Shown: positions 33,743 through 43,137 of the stretch, piece by piece
Numbering within the stretch: the first letter of the stretch is position 1
Layout of the letters: each line of letters opens with the position of its first letter
From: Syntrophomonadaceae bacterium
GTDB lineage: Bacteria; Bacillota; Syntrophomonadia; Syntrophomonadales; Syntrophomonadaceae
Assembly (NCBI GenBank): GCA_028706315.1
Contig: JAQWBP010000007.1
Location: 1-64,000 of the forward strand
DNA length: 64,000 bases
Reading direction: 5' to 3'
The notes under the pieces: model-generated
The model's database searches: none
Seen by the model: only the letters and a program-made list of their open reading frames with translations
Told to the model about the DNA's origin: nothing
Translations under genes and position numbers: made by a program

Positions 33743-34982
33743 GTTCATTTCCCTCCATGGTTTTATCCTGAATTAGCGGCAGAGCTGCCAAAAGTCCCAG
33801 GAGAAACCAGAAATAAGTTGCCATCAGCGGGAATTCAAACATATTCTCTACCATATTATGACCGAGCACCGCTACTAAACCGACAAATATACCGGTACCC
33901 AGAGTTTTTAAATAGTTATCCTTAACCTGCTCAATCGAACGCCGCCCTAGTCGCAGAGCGGAAAATATTAGTAATAGAAAAGCTCCCAGACCCATGAGTC
34001 CCGTTTCTGTAGCCAGTTTTAGATAAAAATTATCTACACTATAGGCGCTATTAGGGAAATTAGCTATAGCTACACCGCCGCCGAATCTCCCCAGACCCAG
34101 GCCAGTAGCGGGATCTGCCTCCCAGTAGTCAACTGCCTGCGACCACCGGGCGATTCTGCCACCCTCTGCTGCAGAGGCTGCATACTCAGGACTTAACATA
34201 TAAGCCACCCGGTTATAAACGGAAGGCACAGCAACTGGAGTTATCAGAGCTAGTATTACCAGGGCGATAAGAATCCTTTTATCAAGCCATAACGCCAACA
34301 GGAGAAAGGCGAAAAAGAATACTATCCAGGCGCCGCGGGAAAAGGTAAATATTAGGCAGAGCATAGATGTTCCGGTAATACCCAGGTAAACTCTTTTCTT
34401 AAACCAGTGTTGGGCAGCCATAAATGAACCAAACGCCATACTAATATGCAAGATAAGAAAACTGCCCAGTACATTCGGACTGCCGATAAAGGAAAAAGCT
34501 CTGGTGCGCAGGCTTTCTTCGGCTTTATCTACCCAGGTGGAAGGGATTTCTGCCCCGGTGACATACTGGAATATGCCGTATAAAGCTACTATCAGGCCTA
34601 CGGCCATAAAAATATCACAAATATTTTTAACCTGCTGCCGGCTGTTGATAAGGTTTAAGCCGACAAAGAACCAGAAAGTGTATTGCAAGAGCGCCCTGAG
34701 TTCCATGAAGGCTACCCCCGGTTCCGGGCTTTTAGTCAGATAGATATAAGTTATTACGGCATAAAAAATTAGTAAGGGGATTAAAAGGGTGCTGGCCCGT
34801 GGTTTTAGCCCTTTAATTCCTGCCAGCAGTATCCAAGTGCCAACTAGAAGGATAAATAAGGTTTCATCCCACAGACTGGCCATAAAAGATACGCCTGATA
34901 ATCTCAAGAAATAGTCTACCAGCACATAGCCAGTTACAATATATAATAGATAGCGGTTAATGATTTCTAATATTCGCTGCAT
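33735..34982 (-). CDS. O-antigen ligase/polymerase family membrane protein
   Basis: A 415-residue protein with about 11-12 membrane helices and the Wzy_C/WaaL region: FTFSRGAWIVFFFAFLLLA (~215), RWSQAVDYWEADPATGLGLG (~285), then NSAYSVDNFYLKLATETGLM (~315). It is a second ligase-family gene, distinct from the one at 17866 and lacking the TPR part. It probably polymerises the glycan made by the two downstream glycosyltransferases. AAGGTG precedes ATG 34982. Confidence 0.85.
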   Translation of the reverse strand: MQRILEIINRYLLYIVTGYVLVDYFLRLSGVSFMASLWDETLFILLVGTWILLAGIKGLKPRASTLLIPLLIFYAVITYIYLTKSPEPGVAFMELRALLQYTFWFFVGLNLINSRQQVKNICDIFMAVGLIVALYGIFQYVTGAEIPSTWVDKAEESLRTRAFSFIGSPNVLGSFLILHISMAFGSFMAAQHWFKKRVYLGITGTSMLCLIFTFSRGAWIVFFFAFLLLALWLDKRILIALVILALITPVAVPSVYNRVAYMLSPEYAASAAEGGRIARWSQAVDYWEADPATGLGLGRFGGGVAIANFPNSAYSVDNFYLKLATETGLMGLGAFLLLIFSALRLGRRSIEQVKDNYLKTLGTGIFVGLVAVLGHNMVENMFEFPLMATYFWFLLGLLAALPLIQDKTMEGNEHG

Positions 34983-35031
34983 TATATCTACACCTTATCA
35001 ATAAATTTATTAGTAGCGGGGAATTTACCTT

Positions 35032-35112
35032 CAGGGCCCCCCGGGAATACCCGGAATGAATTCCGGGCTACGCTACGCGGTATGTGTAGAGGGGAATTTA
35101 TTCCCCGGCACC
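35032..35112. repeat. Hairpin repeats, CCCGGAAT family (A3)
   Basis: CCCGGAAT-GA-ATTCCGGG at 35050-35067, then GTAGAGGGGAATTTATTCCCC-type sequence to about 35108. Same motifs as arrays A1 and A2, in opposite orientation; gene-free gap. Confidence 0.85.
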
Positions 35113-35131
35113 CACAACATCTCGGTGCCCT

Positions 35132-35554
35132 TTAATCCGTCCGCGCCCACCAGGCAATACACCGGTATATAATACTTCCCCGCCATAGGCCGGGGGCATG
35201 TTTTAAAAGTGGTAGTAATAAACCGGTTACGGCCAGGAGTATGCCTATGATAATTCTCCCGGTTTGATAATCATGCAGGTTAATAATCAGGTCAAAACCA
35301 AAGTAAAAGAATATAAATAGACCTATAAAGCCGACCGGGTTTTTTATTAGCATACTACCAGTTTCCTGCTTTTTTACCCCTTGTCCAGCTTTCTGCAGCC
35401 ATTTACAAAGGCTATTGACCAGCTTATCAGCCCCGCGGTAGCTCCAAGAATTTTTATAGTAATGGGATATATCGGCTGGAGCAGTAATTAGCCAGCTAAA
35501 AAACCAGCTGCCTGCCAGCATCCGATAGATTAAACTATGTTCCCAATAATGCAT
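35132..35554 (-). CDS. Hypothetical membrane protein
   Basis: A 140-residue protein I do not recognise. The first ~30 residues are aromatic-rich (YRMLAGSWFFSWLI), residues 70-90 and 97-116 are clear membrane helices, and the tail is short and basic. AAGAGG precedes ATG 35554. It precedes the ligase gene at 34982 on the same strand, but hairpin repeats fill the gap between them. Membership of the polysaccharide pathway is only suggested by location. Confidence 0.6.
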   Translation of the reverse strand: MHYWEHSLIYRMLAGSWFFSWLITAPADISHYYKNSWSYRGADKLVNSLCKWLQKAGQGVKKQETGSMLIKNPVGFIGLFIFFYFGFDLIINLHDYQTGRIIIGILLAVTGLLLPLLKHAPGLWRGSIIYRCIAWWARTD

Positions 35555-35597
35555 TACGATTCCTCTTTCTTAAACGATCTATATATATTAGGTGGTT

Positions 35598-35702
35598 TAC
35601 CGGGGAATGCCTGTGCCCTTAAGGGTAAATTCCCCTCTACGTTTGTTTGTTGCATTGTATTGTAGTACCCCCACCGTGTAGCCCGGAATTCATTCCGGGT
35701 TC
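35598..35702. repeat. Hairpin repeats, CCCGGAAT family (A4)
   Basis: Starts with the long variant (CCGGGGAATGCCTGTGCCC, TTAAGGGTAAATTCCCC) and ends with CCCGGAATTCATTCCGGG at about 35681-35698, just before the stop of the DUF4330 gene. Confidence 0.85.
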
Positions 35703-35705
35703 TTA

Positions 35706-36182
35706 TTATTTATGAATTTTTACTTCAAGAATTTCGCCTTCAGCCTCAAACCGCTGGGTTTTAACAATATATTTGTCTAGGCCGGCACGAACTTGCTGCC
35801 CGGCCAGATTAATTTCTGCTCCCGTATAGGAAACTGGACCTTCCAGGGTGAGATAGACATCTTTTCTAAAAGGGTGCTCTTGTAATACTAGTTCACCATC
35901 AGCTCTAGTATTTGAATCCCGGGCATTAACTACTTCTAGTTTTTTTACATAGACAGGCTGCAGCTGTCCCCGGGCCAGCATCTGATCTCCCTCATGTATC
36001 TGCTCGGCCACTTCCGGGCGCATGTATGGGCAAAGAACTTTGATCGTCGCTGTAGGCGTTTCAGCCACCCCGGTGTCTTTATCCCGAGTGAAAAATCCGA
36101 CTGCTACAATTGCTATCACTACAATAACAATGAGGTCGATAATATTTATTACCCCAAATAACCTTCCTTTATCATCGATCAC
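35706..36182 (-). CDS. DUF4330 family membrane-anchored protein
   Basis: A 158-residue protein with N-terminal DDKGRLFGVINIIDLIV leading into one membrane helix (~12-31) and an extracytoplasmic beta-rich domain, the DUF4330 layout. Function unknown; the family is common beside polysaccharide polymerases and glycosyltransferases in Clostridia, as here. The start is GTG 36182, fixed by GAGGAGG 8 bases upstream; the first ATG in frame is further inside. It is the first gene of this polysaccharide run and is separated from lysS by a GGGGGCAGTTCT-type hairpin. Confidence 0.8.
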   Translation of the reverse strand: MIDDKGRLFGVINIIDLIVIVVIAIVAVGFFTRDKDTGVAETPTATIKVLCPYMRPEVAEQIHEGDQMLARGQLQPVYVKKLEVVNARDSNTRADGELVLQEHPFRKDVYLTLEGPVSYTGAEINLAGQQVRAGLDKYIVKTQRFEAEGEILEVKIHK

Positions 36183-36269
36183 CAGTTATTCCTCCTCAAT
36201 CTAAGGCTATATTCTCTAGTATAATATAGCATATCCGTTCCTGCCGCAAGTAAAACAGAACGAAACAAA

Positions 36270-36316
36270 GGGGGGCAGTTCTTGGTGTCAAAAAAGTTAA
36301 CACCAAGGACTGTCCC
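36270..36316 (-). terminator. Hairpin of GGGGACGGTTC type after lysS (P3)
   Basis: GGGGGCAGTTCTTGGTGT pairs with ACACCAAGGACTGTCCCCC apart from a few mismatches, loop A-rich. It lies 19 bases past the lysS stop and may act as its terminator. It is a degenerate relative of P1 and P2. Confidence 0.65.
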
Positions 36317-36334
36317 CCTGTTTTAACGTTTAAG

Positions 36335-37819
<1,485 letters not shown>

Positions 37820-37858
37820 TTACTGCCTGTAAAAAATTACCAGGCATAACTAAAAACA

Positions 37859-37892
37859 AAACCCAAGGGGTATTTAACTGACTCCCCGGGTT
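37859..37892 (-). terminator. Terminator between greA and lysS
   Basis: AACCC-AA-GGGG and CCCC-GGGTT arms around a 13-base loop, followed on the minus strand by TTTTGTTTTTAG. 11 bases past the greA stop; some read-through into lysS is likely since no other lysS promoter is obvious. Confidence 0.65.
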
Positions 37893-37903
37893 AAAACCAT
37901 TTC

Positions 37904-38383
37904 TTATCGTTCAACTTTTATTATCTTATATTGTATAATTCCGGCCGGAGCTTCGACTTTAACCACAGTGTCTACTTTTTTCCCGATTACCGCTTTTCCT
38001 ACTGGTGATTCATCCGATATTTTGCCGTCTTTGAGTTTTGATTCAACTGATGATACCAGAGTTACAAATACTTGCCGTCCTGATTTCATTTCCTGTAAGG
38101 TAACTTTAGATCCGAGCGATACAACATCAGTACGGATATCGTTATCTTCCATTAAGCGAGCCTTTTTAAGTATTTTTTCCAGGGTGATGATCCGGCCTTC
38201 GATAAATGCCTGTTCATTTTTCGCATCTTCATACTCGGAGTTTTCTGATATATCACCAAAAGCTATGGCCTGTTTTATCCGTTCAGCAACATCTTCCCTT
38301 CTGGCTGATTTAAGATGTTCCAGTTCCGTTTCCAGTTTTTCCAGGCCTTCTTTAGTTAATATAACTTCTTTCTCTTCTACCAT
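37904..38383 (-). CDS. greA: Transcription elongation factor GreA
   Basis: A 159-residue protein of normal length. The N-terminal antiparallel coiled coil (~5-78) has the tip acidic residues in DISENSEYEDAKNEQAFIEG; the C-terminal FKBP-like domain has ISDESPVGKAVIGKK. It enters the RNA polymerase secondary channel and stimulates cleavage of backtracked RNA. AGGAG precedes ATG 38383. Confidence 0.96.
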   Translation of the reverse strand: MVEEKEVILTKEGLEKLETELEHLKSARREDVAERIKQAIAFGDISENSEYEDAKNEQAFIEGRIITLEKILKKARLMEDNDIRTDVVSLGSKVTLQEMKSGRQVFVTLVSSVESKLKDGKISDESPVGKAVIGKKVDTVVKVEAPAGIIQYKIIKVER

Positions 38384-38506
38384 GTAATCGCTCCTAACTT
38401 AATGATAATAACTTATAAAAGCGAGATCTACTCGCTTGCTGCTGCTTTATACCCTTTTACCATAAATTGTTCTGACTCTAATTTCCTTTATGGTATTATA
38501 AAGACC

Positions 38507-39418
38507 TCATATGACCTTGTCAAGGAAGAAGTCCCAGAACCCGAGCTGTTCCCCCGCCTCCTCCAGCTGAATGAACTTGTTCCCGGCATTTATCTCTTCC
38601 GGCTTAATCTGTTCGGCATTAAGTGTAATATTTCCTGCCTGCAACTCAAGATAGGTTTCCATGATCGGGGCCAGGGTATACATATTAGCCTCCAGTCCGC
38701 TTTGCATGAGACTGTTTTCCAGTTCCGGAGCCAGACCCGCATAATCATTGGCGAGTTTCAGGCAAAAGGACCCGGGAGCATGAACTGCCATCTGGTTCTG
38801 ATCTGGATCAAGCATAATAATGAAGTCACCTGCCTCCCAGCTGGCCGGATTAAAGTAGCTGGTACTAACGGCACTGCCTTTTTCGTAAAGTAGCCGGTAA
38901 GCCAGGATTTCGTAATGGGTGGGATTATAATTTTGAATAGAAACTGGTCGGCCAAAGCGAGCGATGTGTTCAATGAAGTTCATAAAATATTCAGTCTCCC
39001 CGGCAATGATTATTTTTTTAATAGCTCTTACTCCGAGCCATTTTTTAATATATGCACAGGCTAGTGCCTTGATAAAATTATCCCCAAATATTAAGGGGAA
39101 ATCGTTGGATAATTTAAGCAATTGTTCTTTGAGCCGGCGATCTACTGCCAGAGCCGGCAGGTTAAATTCGCTGCTCATATGAATGGAATAGTTGAATAAG
39201 TCCTGCTGTTTGTCTTCCTCCAGCAGCTGGAAATTACCTCTTCCCAGCGGTAAAACTATGTTACACCCTTTGAGATGGACGTCAGCCAGATCTATTAACC
39301 TGGCGATGCGAGGGCGGAAAAAAATCGGGGCTAACTTTTCCAGAAAAAATTTCCGGTAGGCTAACCCCCGTTTGTCGGTATTTATAAGGTTAAAGAAAGC
39401 GAAATCAAGTTCAAGCAT
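38507..39418 (-). CDS. Conserved hypothetical protein, Rossmann-like
   Basis: A 303-residue soluble protein without signal peptide. I do not recognise a named family. There are alternating beta-alpha segments (GCNIVLPLGRGNFQLLEE, KKIIIAGETEYFMNFIEHIA, AGDFIIMLDPDQNQMAVHAP) suggestive of a Rossmann-type fold, but no glycine-rich nucleotide motif is convincing. Its start overlaps the stop of the 39411 gene by 8 bases, so it is translationally coupled to it and belongs to the three-gene set with the HTH regulator. It could be an enzyme or sensor partner of the dehydrogenase-like protein. Confidence 0.6.
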   Translation of the reverse strand: MLELDFAFFNLINTDKRGLAYRKFFLEKLAPIFFRPRIARLIDLADVHLKGCNIVLPLGRGNFQLLEEDKQQDLFNYSIHMSSEFNLPALAVDRRLKEQLLKLSNDFPLIFGDNFIKALACAYIKKWLGVRAIKKIIIAGETEYFMNFIEHIARFGRPVSIQNYNPTHYEILAYRLLYEKGSAVSTSYFNPASWEAGDFIIMLDPDQNQMAVHAPGSFCLKLANDYAGLAPELENSLMQSGLEANMYTLAPIMETYLELQAGNITLNAEQIKPEEINAGNKFIQLEEAGEQLGFWDFFLDKVI

Positions 39419-40325
39419 TAAATTTCTCCAGGTCTACCACCCCCGGCTTTATATCGAGCTCCTGCAATATATGGTAGTAGTCTGCTGGTGTTATTTCTTC
39501 CAGTGGGCGATCCATTATAGCTACAATCAAAGCTTCGATAACATTAGTTCCAAAGGAACGCCCGCCCATGTCAGGAGTAGTAGTTATCACTTTGCTTACA
39601 CCTCGCTCTTTAAGAAGTTTCATGTCATCCCGGGTAGTAGTATTTGTTATCACCACCTGCCCATTTAGTTTATCTGGCAAGTAGCGGCGAATGTAATTAA
39701 AGTCTCCGGCTAAAACATCTGCTTCATAATAGTATTGTGAATGTTTCGGAATTATGACATTCTGCTTATCCCCGGTGGGATATAATTTATCAAAAGGCAT
39801 TTTTACCACAAAAGGTGCCGCGATTTGCCCGAAAATTTTCAAAGTCTTCAGGGAATGTAGAGGCAGCGGAATTCCTACTGTGTAAATGAAATCACCCAGG
39901 GTGAGCCGGGCTCCTACTTCCTCAAAGGCCTCGGCCATACCAAAACGGTCTACCGCACATACCATGAGGACTTTTTTGTCTTTTAGATCATAAATTCCAT
40001 CCCGCTGAATGTCTAAGATGCATTTGCGTTCCAGCGTGTTTTTTAGGCCACTGCCATCCAGCATGGGCGTTTTTTTAGCTTCCACCACCAGGCGCTGGGC
40101 ATCTTTTATGATATATCTTTTCCCGGCAATATAAATATAGAGGTCAATGCCACCCATACCAAAGGCGTCTATCTTCCCATCTAGTTGTCTGATTAAGTTT
40201 ATGGCTTTATCCCAGTCACCATCAGTTCCTATACGCTCTATATGGAAACTTTCTCCTAGAAATTCAGTATCAAAGGCATGATCCCTTTTCGAGGAACCCA
40301 GGCTAACGCTGACTATTCGTTTCAC
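39411..40325 (-). CDS. Quinate 5-dehydrogenase-annotated family protein, function uncertain
   Basis: A 304-residue soluble protein. Its features (MKRIVSVSLGSSKRDHAFDT start, IDAFGMGGIDLYIYIAGKRY at ~53, then KKVLMVCAVDRFGMAEAFEE at ~117 and TPDMGGRSFGTNVIEAL at ~260) match a clostridial family commonly labelled quinate 5-dehydrogenase. That label is weakly founded: I see no clear shikimate/quinate dehydrogenase catalytic Lys-Asp pair. VLMVCAVDRFGMAEA resembles a Rossmann dinucleotide turn. Coupled to the 38507 gene and preceded by an HTH regulator at 54 bases, suggesting a regulated operon of unknown substrate. Confidence 0.5.
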   Translation of the reverse strand: MKRIVSVSLGSSKRDHAFDTEFLGESFHIERIGTDGDWDKAINLIRQLDGKIDAFGMGGIDLYIYIAGKRYIIKDAQRLVVEAKKTPMLDGSGLKNTLERKCILDIQRDGIYDLKDKKVLMVCAVDRFGMAEAFEEVGARLTLGDFIYTVGIPLPLHSLKTLKIFGQIAAPFVVKMPFDKLYPTGDKQNVIIPKHSQYYYEADVLAGDFNYIRRYLPDKLNGQVVITNTTTRDDMKLLKERGVSKVITTTPDMGGRSFGTNVIEALIVAIMDRPLEEITPADYYHILQELDIKPGVVDLEKFNA

Positions 40326-40378
40326 GGGCGTGAACCTCCTTAAGCGCTGGTAGCGCCTCTTTCTTTTTCTGTATTTTT

Positions 40379-40909
40379 TTATCTGGCTGCTTTAATGGAG
40401 CGCATTATTGTCTTTATTTCCTGCGGATCTACCCATTTGTCCTCGGTTATAGGTGAAGAACCAATCTCCAGGGAGATAACCTGCCCATCCAGAACTGCTT
40501 CCGACAACCTTAAACGTTCATCCGACCCGAGGAGAATAACTACTTCATAATTTCTCACCCGAGCAATTAAGTCCATTATTTCGTTTAATAGTTCTTTGCC
40601 GCTGCGGTTATTAACGAAGTCAAGCCTTTCTTTTTCGGTCATCAGGAAGATAAAGTCAACCCCGGCTTTCTCCAGCACCTCAGCTATTTCATCCTTATTA
40701 AGTATGGGAAAACCTAAACAGGCTACTGACTGGCCTTTACGCACTTCGCCAATTCCCTCCAGGCGGGATATGAAGGTGCGGTCAACCTGCAGGCGGTCTG
40801 CGGTCTCCTGCTGAGAAAACCCCCGGGAACGAAGCATAAGTATTTTTCTCAAGGTTTTGTCAATCTTCTGCCAGCTTATTATTTTGTCTTGAATCCGATA
40901 AAATTCCAT
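40379..40909 (-). CDS. HTH transcriptional regulator
   Basis: A 176-residue protein with an N-terminal helix-turn-helix (residues ~31-52: FSQQETADRLQVDRTFISRL) preceded by a helix, and a C-terminal alpha/beta domain (~60-170) with VACLGFPILNKDEI and YEVVILLGSDERLR that may sense a ligand. ATG 40909 is preceded by AAGGAG 8 bases upstream; a TTG seven codons earlier overlaps that site. It heads the operon with the quinate-dehydrogenase-like and Rossmann-like genes, and probably controls it. Ligand unknown. Confidence 0.75.
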   Translation of the reverse strand: MEFYRIQDKIISWQKIDKTLRKILMLRSRGFSQQETADRLQVDRTFISRLEGIGEVRKGQSVACLGFPILNKDEIAEVLEKAGVDFIFLMTEKERLDFVNNRSGKELLNEIMDLIARVRNYEVVILLGSDERLRLSEAVLDGQVISLEIGSSPITEDKWVDPQEIKTIMRSIKAAR

Positions 40910-41024
40910 GGATATTCTCCTTGCGCACAAAGTTGTTCACAATGATTTTTTGTTAATTTTATACTACTTTCTGTTTATTAGCAACTCCAGTGCGGGGCAC
41001 GGGGGTTTTTTAATTTTTAATTTT

Positions 41025-41159
41025 GATTCCACTGCGAAAAGTATTAATTATGCACCGGACTTGAGTAATTCAACGCGGAACCCGCGGATTTTCAAGGAAT
41101 TACGCGGCTTGGTTAACGTTAAAAAAGAGCTAAATAGGGATTATCCCTGCTATAATTTA
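41025..41159 (+). repeat. ~135-bp dispersed repeat, full copy
   Basis: From GATTCCACTGCGAAAAGTAT to TATCCCTGCTATAATTTA. Nearly identical to the inverse of 46765-46900; the copy at 27353-27439 is partial. All three are intergenic at operon ends. It contains a -10-like TATAAT near its right end. Confidence 0.9.
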
Positions 41160-41166
41160 TATGGAC

Positions 41167-41295
41167 CCGGCGGGGTTCTACCGCCCGGAATGCCTGTGCC
41201 CCTAAAGGGTAAATTCCAGGCTACACGAATATGCCTAATACCAGCAATATGTCCGGTACCCCCCAACCCGTGTAGAGGGGAATTCATTCCCCTAC
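41167..41295. repeat. Hairpin repeats, CCCGGAAT family (A5)
   Basis: GCCCGGAATGCCTGTGCC, CCTAAAGGGTAAATTCC, then AATATGCCTAATACCAGC, and GTGTAGAGGGGAATTCATTCC. About 110 bp of it matches 46428-46540. Confidence 0.85.
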
Positions 41296-41318
41296 GGCGC
41301 CACCAGGCAACAAAAAAA

Positions 41319-41336
41319 GGGAAACGCTAGTTTCCC
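41319..41336 (-). terminator. Terminator of coaX-dusB
   Basis: GGGAAAC / GTTTCCC with a 4-base loop, followed on the minus strand by seven T residues. It ends 44 bases past the dusB stop. Confidence 0.85.
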
Positions 41337-41379
41337 TTCATTAATTAAAAATTAACGCACTCGCGTGCACGTTCTTAAG

Positions 41380-42363
41380 TTAAAATTCAAAAATAGCTTT
41401 GCTGCCCGTATGTATTCGTTTGATAATAGTGATGAGTTCGCGTCTGGTGGTGGCCTGGTTTATGTCCTGGCGGATTTTGGCTGCTCCGGACATGCCTTTG
41501 ATGTACCAGGAAAAATGCTTGCGCATTTCGCGGACGGCTACTAGTTCTCCTTTATAAAGGCAGGCTAAATCCAGGTGTTTAATAGCCATGGAGATCCTTT
41601 CTTCCGTAGTTGGTGGCTCGATTTTTCGGCCGTTTTCTACCAGCTCTACTGTTTCGCGGAAGATAAAGGGGTTACCCATGGCAGCGCGCCCAATCATGAC
41701 TGCATCACAGCCGGTATAATCCAGCATGTGCAAGGCATCTTGTGCCGTCCATATATCCCCATTACCTATAACTGGAATGTTAACATGCTTTTTCATCTCT
41801 TTAATCATGTCCCAGTCGGCCTGGCCCGAGAAAAACTGCATACGGGTTCGGGGGTGCAAGGTTACTGCGCTGGCACCTTCCTGTTCTGCTGCTCCGGCCA
41901 AATCAATACAGGTGATATGATCATCATCCCAACCTTTGCGCATTTTTATAGTTACCGGGACTTTAACGGCTTTTACTACTTCTCTTATAATGGTTCTGCT
42001 TTTTTCAATATCGAGCATTAGAGCGGAGCCTTCTCCGTTTTTGATTATCTTAGGAGTGGGACAGCCCATATTTATGTCTATGATGCTGGCGCCCATAGTT
42101 TCAATAATTTTTGCCCCTTTTATCATGGGCTCTACCTCGGAACCAAATATTTGCACGGCAATAGGCCTTTCTTCATTAATCAAGTCGGCCATACGCCTAG
42201 TTCTTTCCTGATCATAAACTAGCCCCATATCACTGATCATCTCGGTAAAGGTCATACCACACCCGCAGGAGCGGGCTATAATGCGGAATGCTTTGTCAGT
42301 AACTCCTGCCAGAGGAGCAGCCAGCACCCGGTTATTAATTGCTACGTTACCTATAAGGAACAT
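41380..42363 (-). CDS. dusB: tRNA-dihydrouridine synthase (DusB type)
   Basis: A 327-residue FMN-dependent TIM-barrel enzyme that reduces uridine to dihydrouridine in tRNA. Marks: PLAGVTDKAFRIIARSCGCG (~16), INMGCPTPKIIKNGEGSALM (~96; catalytic Cys), KMRKGWDDDH (~140), HPRTRMQFFSGQADW (~168) and GCDAVMIGRAAMGNPF (~215). The start is 3 bases after the coaX stop, with GGGGGT as binding site, so the two are co-transcribed. Confidence 0.95.
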   Translation of the reverse strand: MFLIGNVAINNRVLAAPLAGVTDKAFRIIARSCGCGMTFTEMISDMGLVYDQERTRRMADLINEERPIAVQIFGSEVEPMIKGAKIIETMGASIIDINMGCPTPKIIKNGEGSALMLDIEKSRTIIREVVKAVKVPVTIKMRKGWDDDHITCIDLAGAAEQEGASAVTLHPRTRMQFFSGQADWDMIKEMKKHVNIPVIGNGDIWTAQDALHMLDYTGCDAVMIGRAAMGNPFIFRETVELVENGRKIEPPTTEERISMAIKHLDLACLYKGELVAVREMRKHFSWYIKGMSGAAKIRQDINQATTRRELITIIKRIHTGSKAIFEF

Positions 42364-42366
42364 TTC

Positions 42367-43137
42367 TTACCCCCGGTTTAGTTCATATATTAGTCGTAGA
42401 CCATCTAGTGTAAGAAATTCGTCTACTACATTTATTACGTCTGTTTCCCTGGCGATTACAGCAGCCAGTCCACCTGTGGCTACTACCAGGAGATCCCCTG
42501 CAATCTCTTTTCTCATCCGGTTGATGATGCCTTCAACCTGCCCGACAAAACCATAAACTATACCTGCCTGCATACTGGCTACGGTGTTTTTGCCAATCAG
42601 GCTTTTAGGCTTAATTAGTTCTACCCGGGGAAGTTTGGCTGCCCGTGAGACGAGGGCTTCGGTTGATATTCTTATGCCTGGTGCGATAGCTCCGCCCAGG
42701 TATTCCCCTCTGGCATTGACGACACAAAAGGTGGTGGCAGTACCAAAATCAACTATGATTAAGGGCCGTCCGCCATATTTATGATAAGCGGCAACAGCAT
42801 TAACTACCCGATCTGCCCCTACTTCGCGCGGGTTTTCATATTTTATATCCAGGCCAGTTTTGATTCCCGGTCCTACTACCAGTGGCCGGCAGGAAAAATA
42901 GTTGTGGCACATGGTCTCCATTTCCAGCATTAGAGAAGGAACTACGGAAGCGATAGTAACTGCCTTAATCTTTTTTGCGTCGAGCTTGTTATAGTCAAAC
43001 AGAGCATTGATCATGATACCATATTCGTCACAAGTGCGCAGGGTATCAGTGCGAATTCTCCAGTGGGTGAGGAGTTTATCACCATTAAAGACTCCCACTA
43101 CCGTATTAGTATTGCCAATATCAAAAACGAGTACCAT
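42367..43137 (-). CDS. coaX: Type III pantothenate kinase
   Basis: A 256-residue enzyme of normal length for the first step of CoA synthesis. N-terminal [12 protein letters not shown] (ATP phosphate site, D6), [18 protein letters not shown] (~104) and [12 protein letters not shown] (~129) are the ASKHA-fold marks of CoaX. Works with the panBCD genes at 50445-52528. GGGGGGAG precedes ATG 43137. Its upstream region carries six palindromes of one type (43254-43561), so expression may be controlled by a repressor not encoded here. Confidence 0.95.
   Translation of the reverse strand: MVLVFDIGNTNTVVGVFNGDKLLTHWRIRTDTLRTCDEYGIMINALFDYNKLDAKKIKAVTIASVVPSLMLEMETMCHNYFSCRPLVVGPGIKTGLDIKYENPREVGADRVVNAVAAYHKYGGRPLIIVDFGTATTFCVVNARGEYLGGAIAPGIRISTEALVSRAAKLPRVELIKPKSLIGKNTVASMQAGIVYGFVGQVEGIINRMRKEIAGDLLVVATGGLAAVIARETDVINVVDEFLTLDGLRLIYELNRG

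Larger units (their letters stand above)
40910..41379. other. Gene-free region with repeats between HTH operon and dusB
   Basis: Holds the ~135-bp repeat (41025-41159), directly abutted by CCCGGAAT-type hairpins (41167-41295), then the dusB terminator (41319-41336). The HTH operon promoter should lie at 40910-41020 on the minus strand. No gene supported. Confidence 0.7.

Noticed and set aside
36183-36240. T-box or other leader linked to lysS
   Set aside because: Wrong side of lysS, and its true upstream region shows no T-box AGGGTGGNACCGCG motif.
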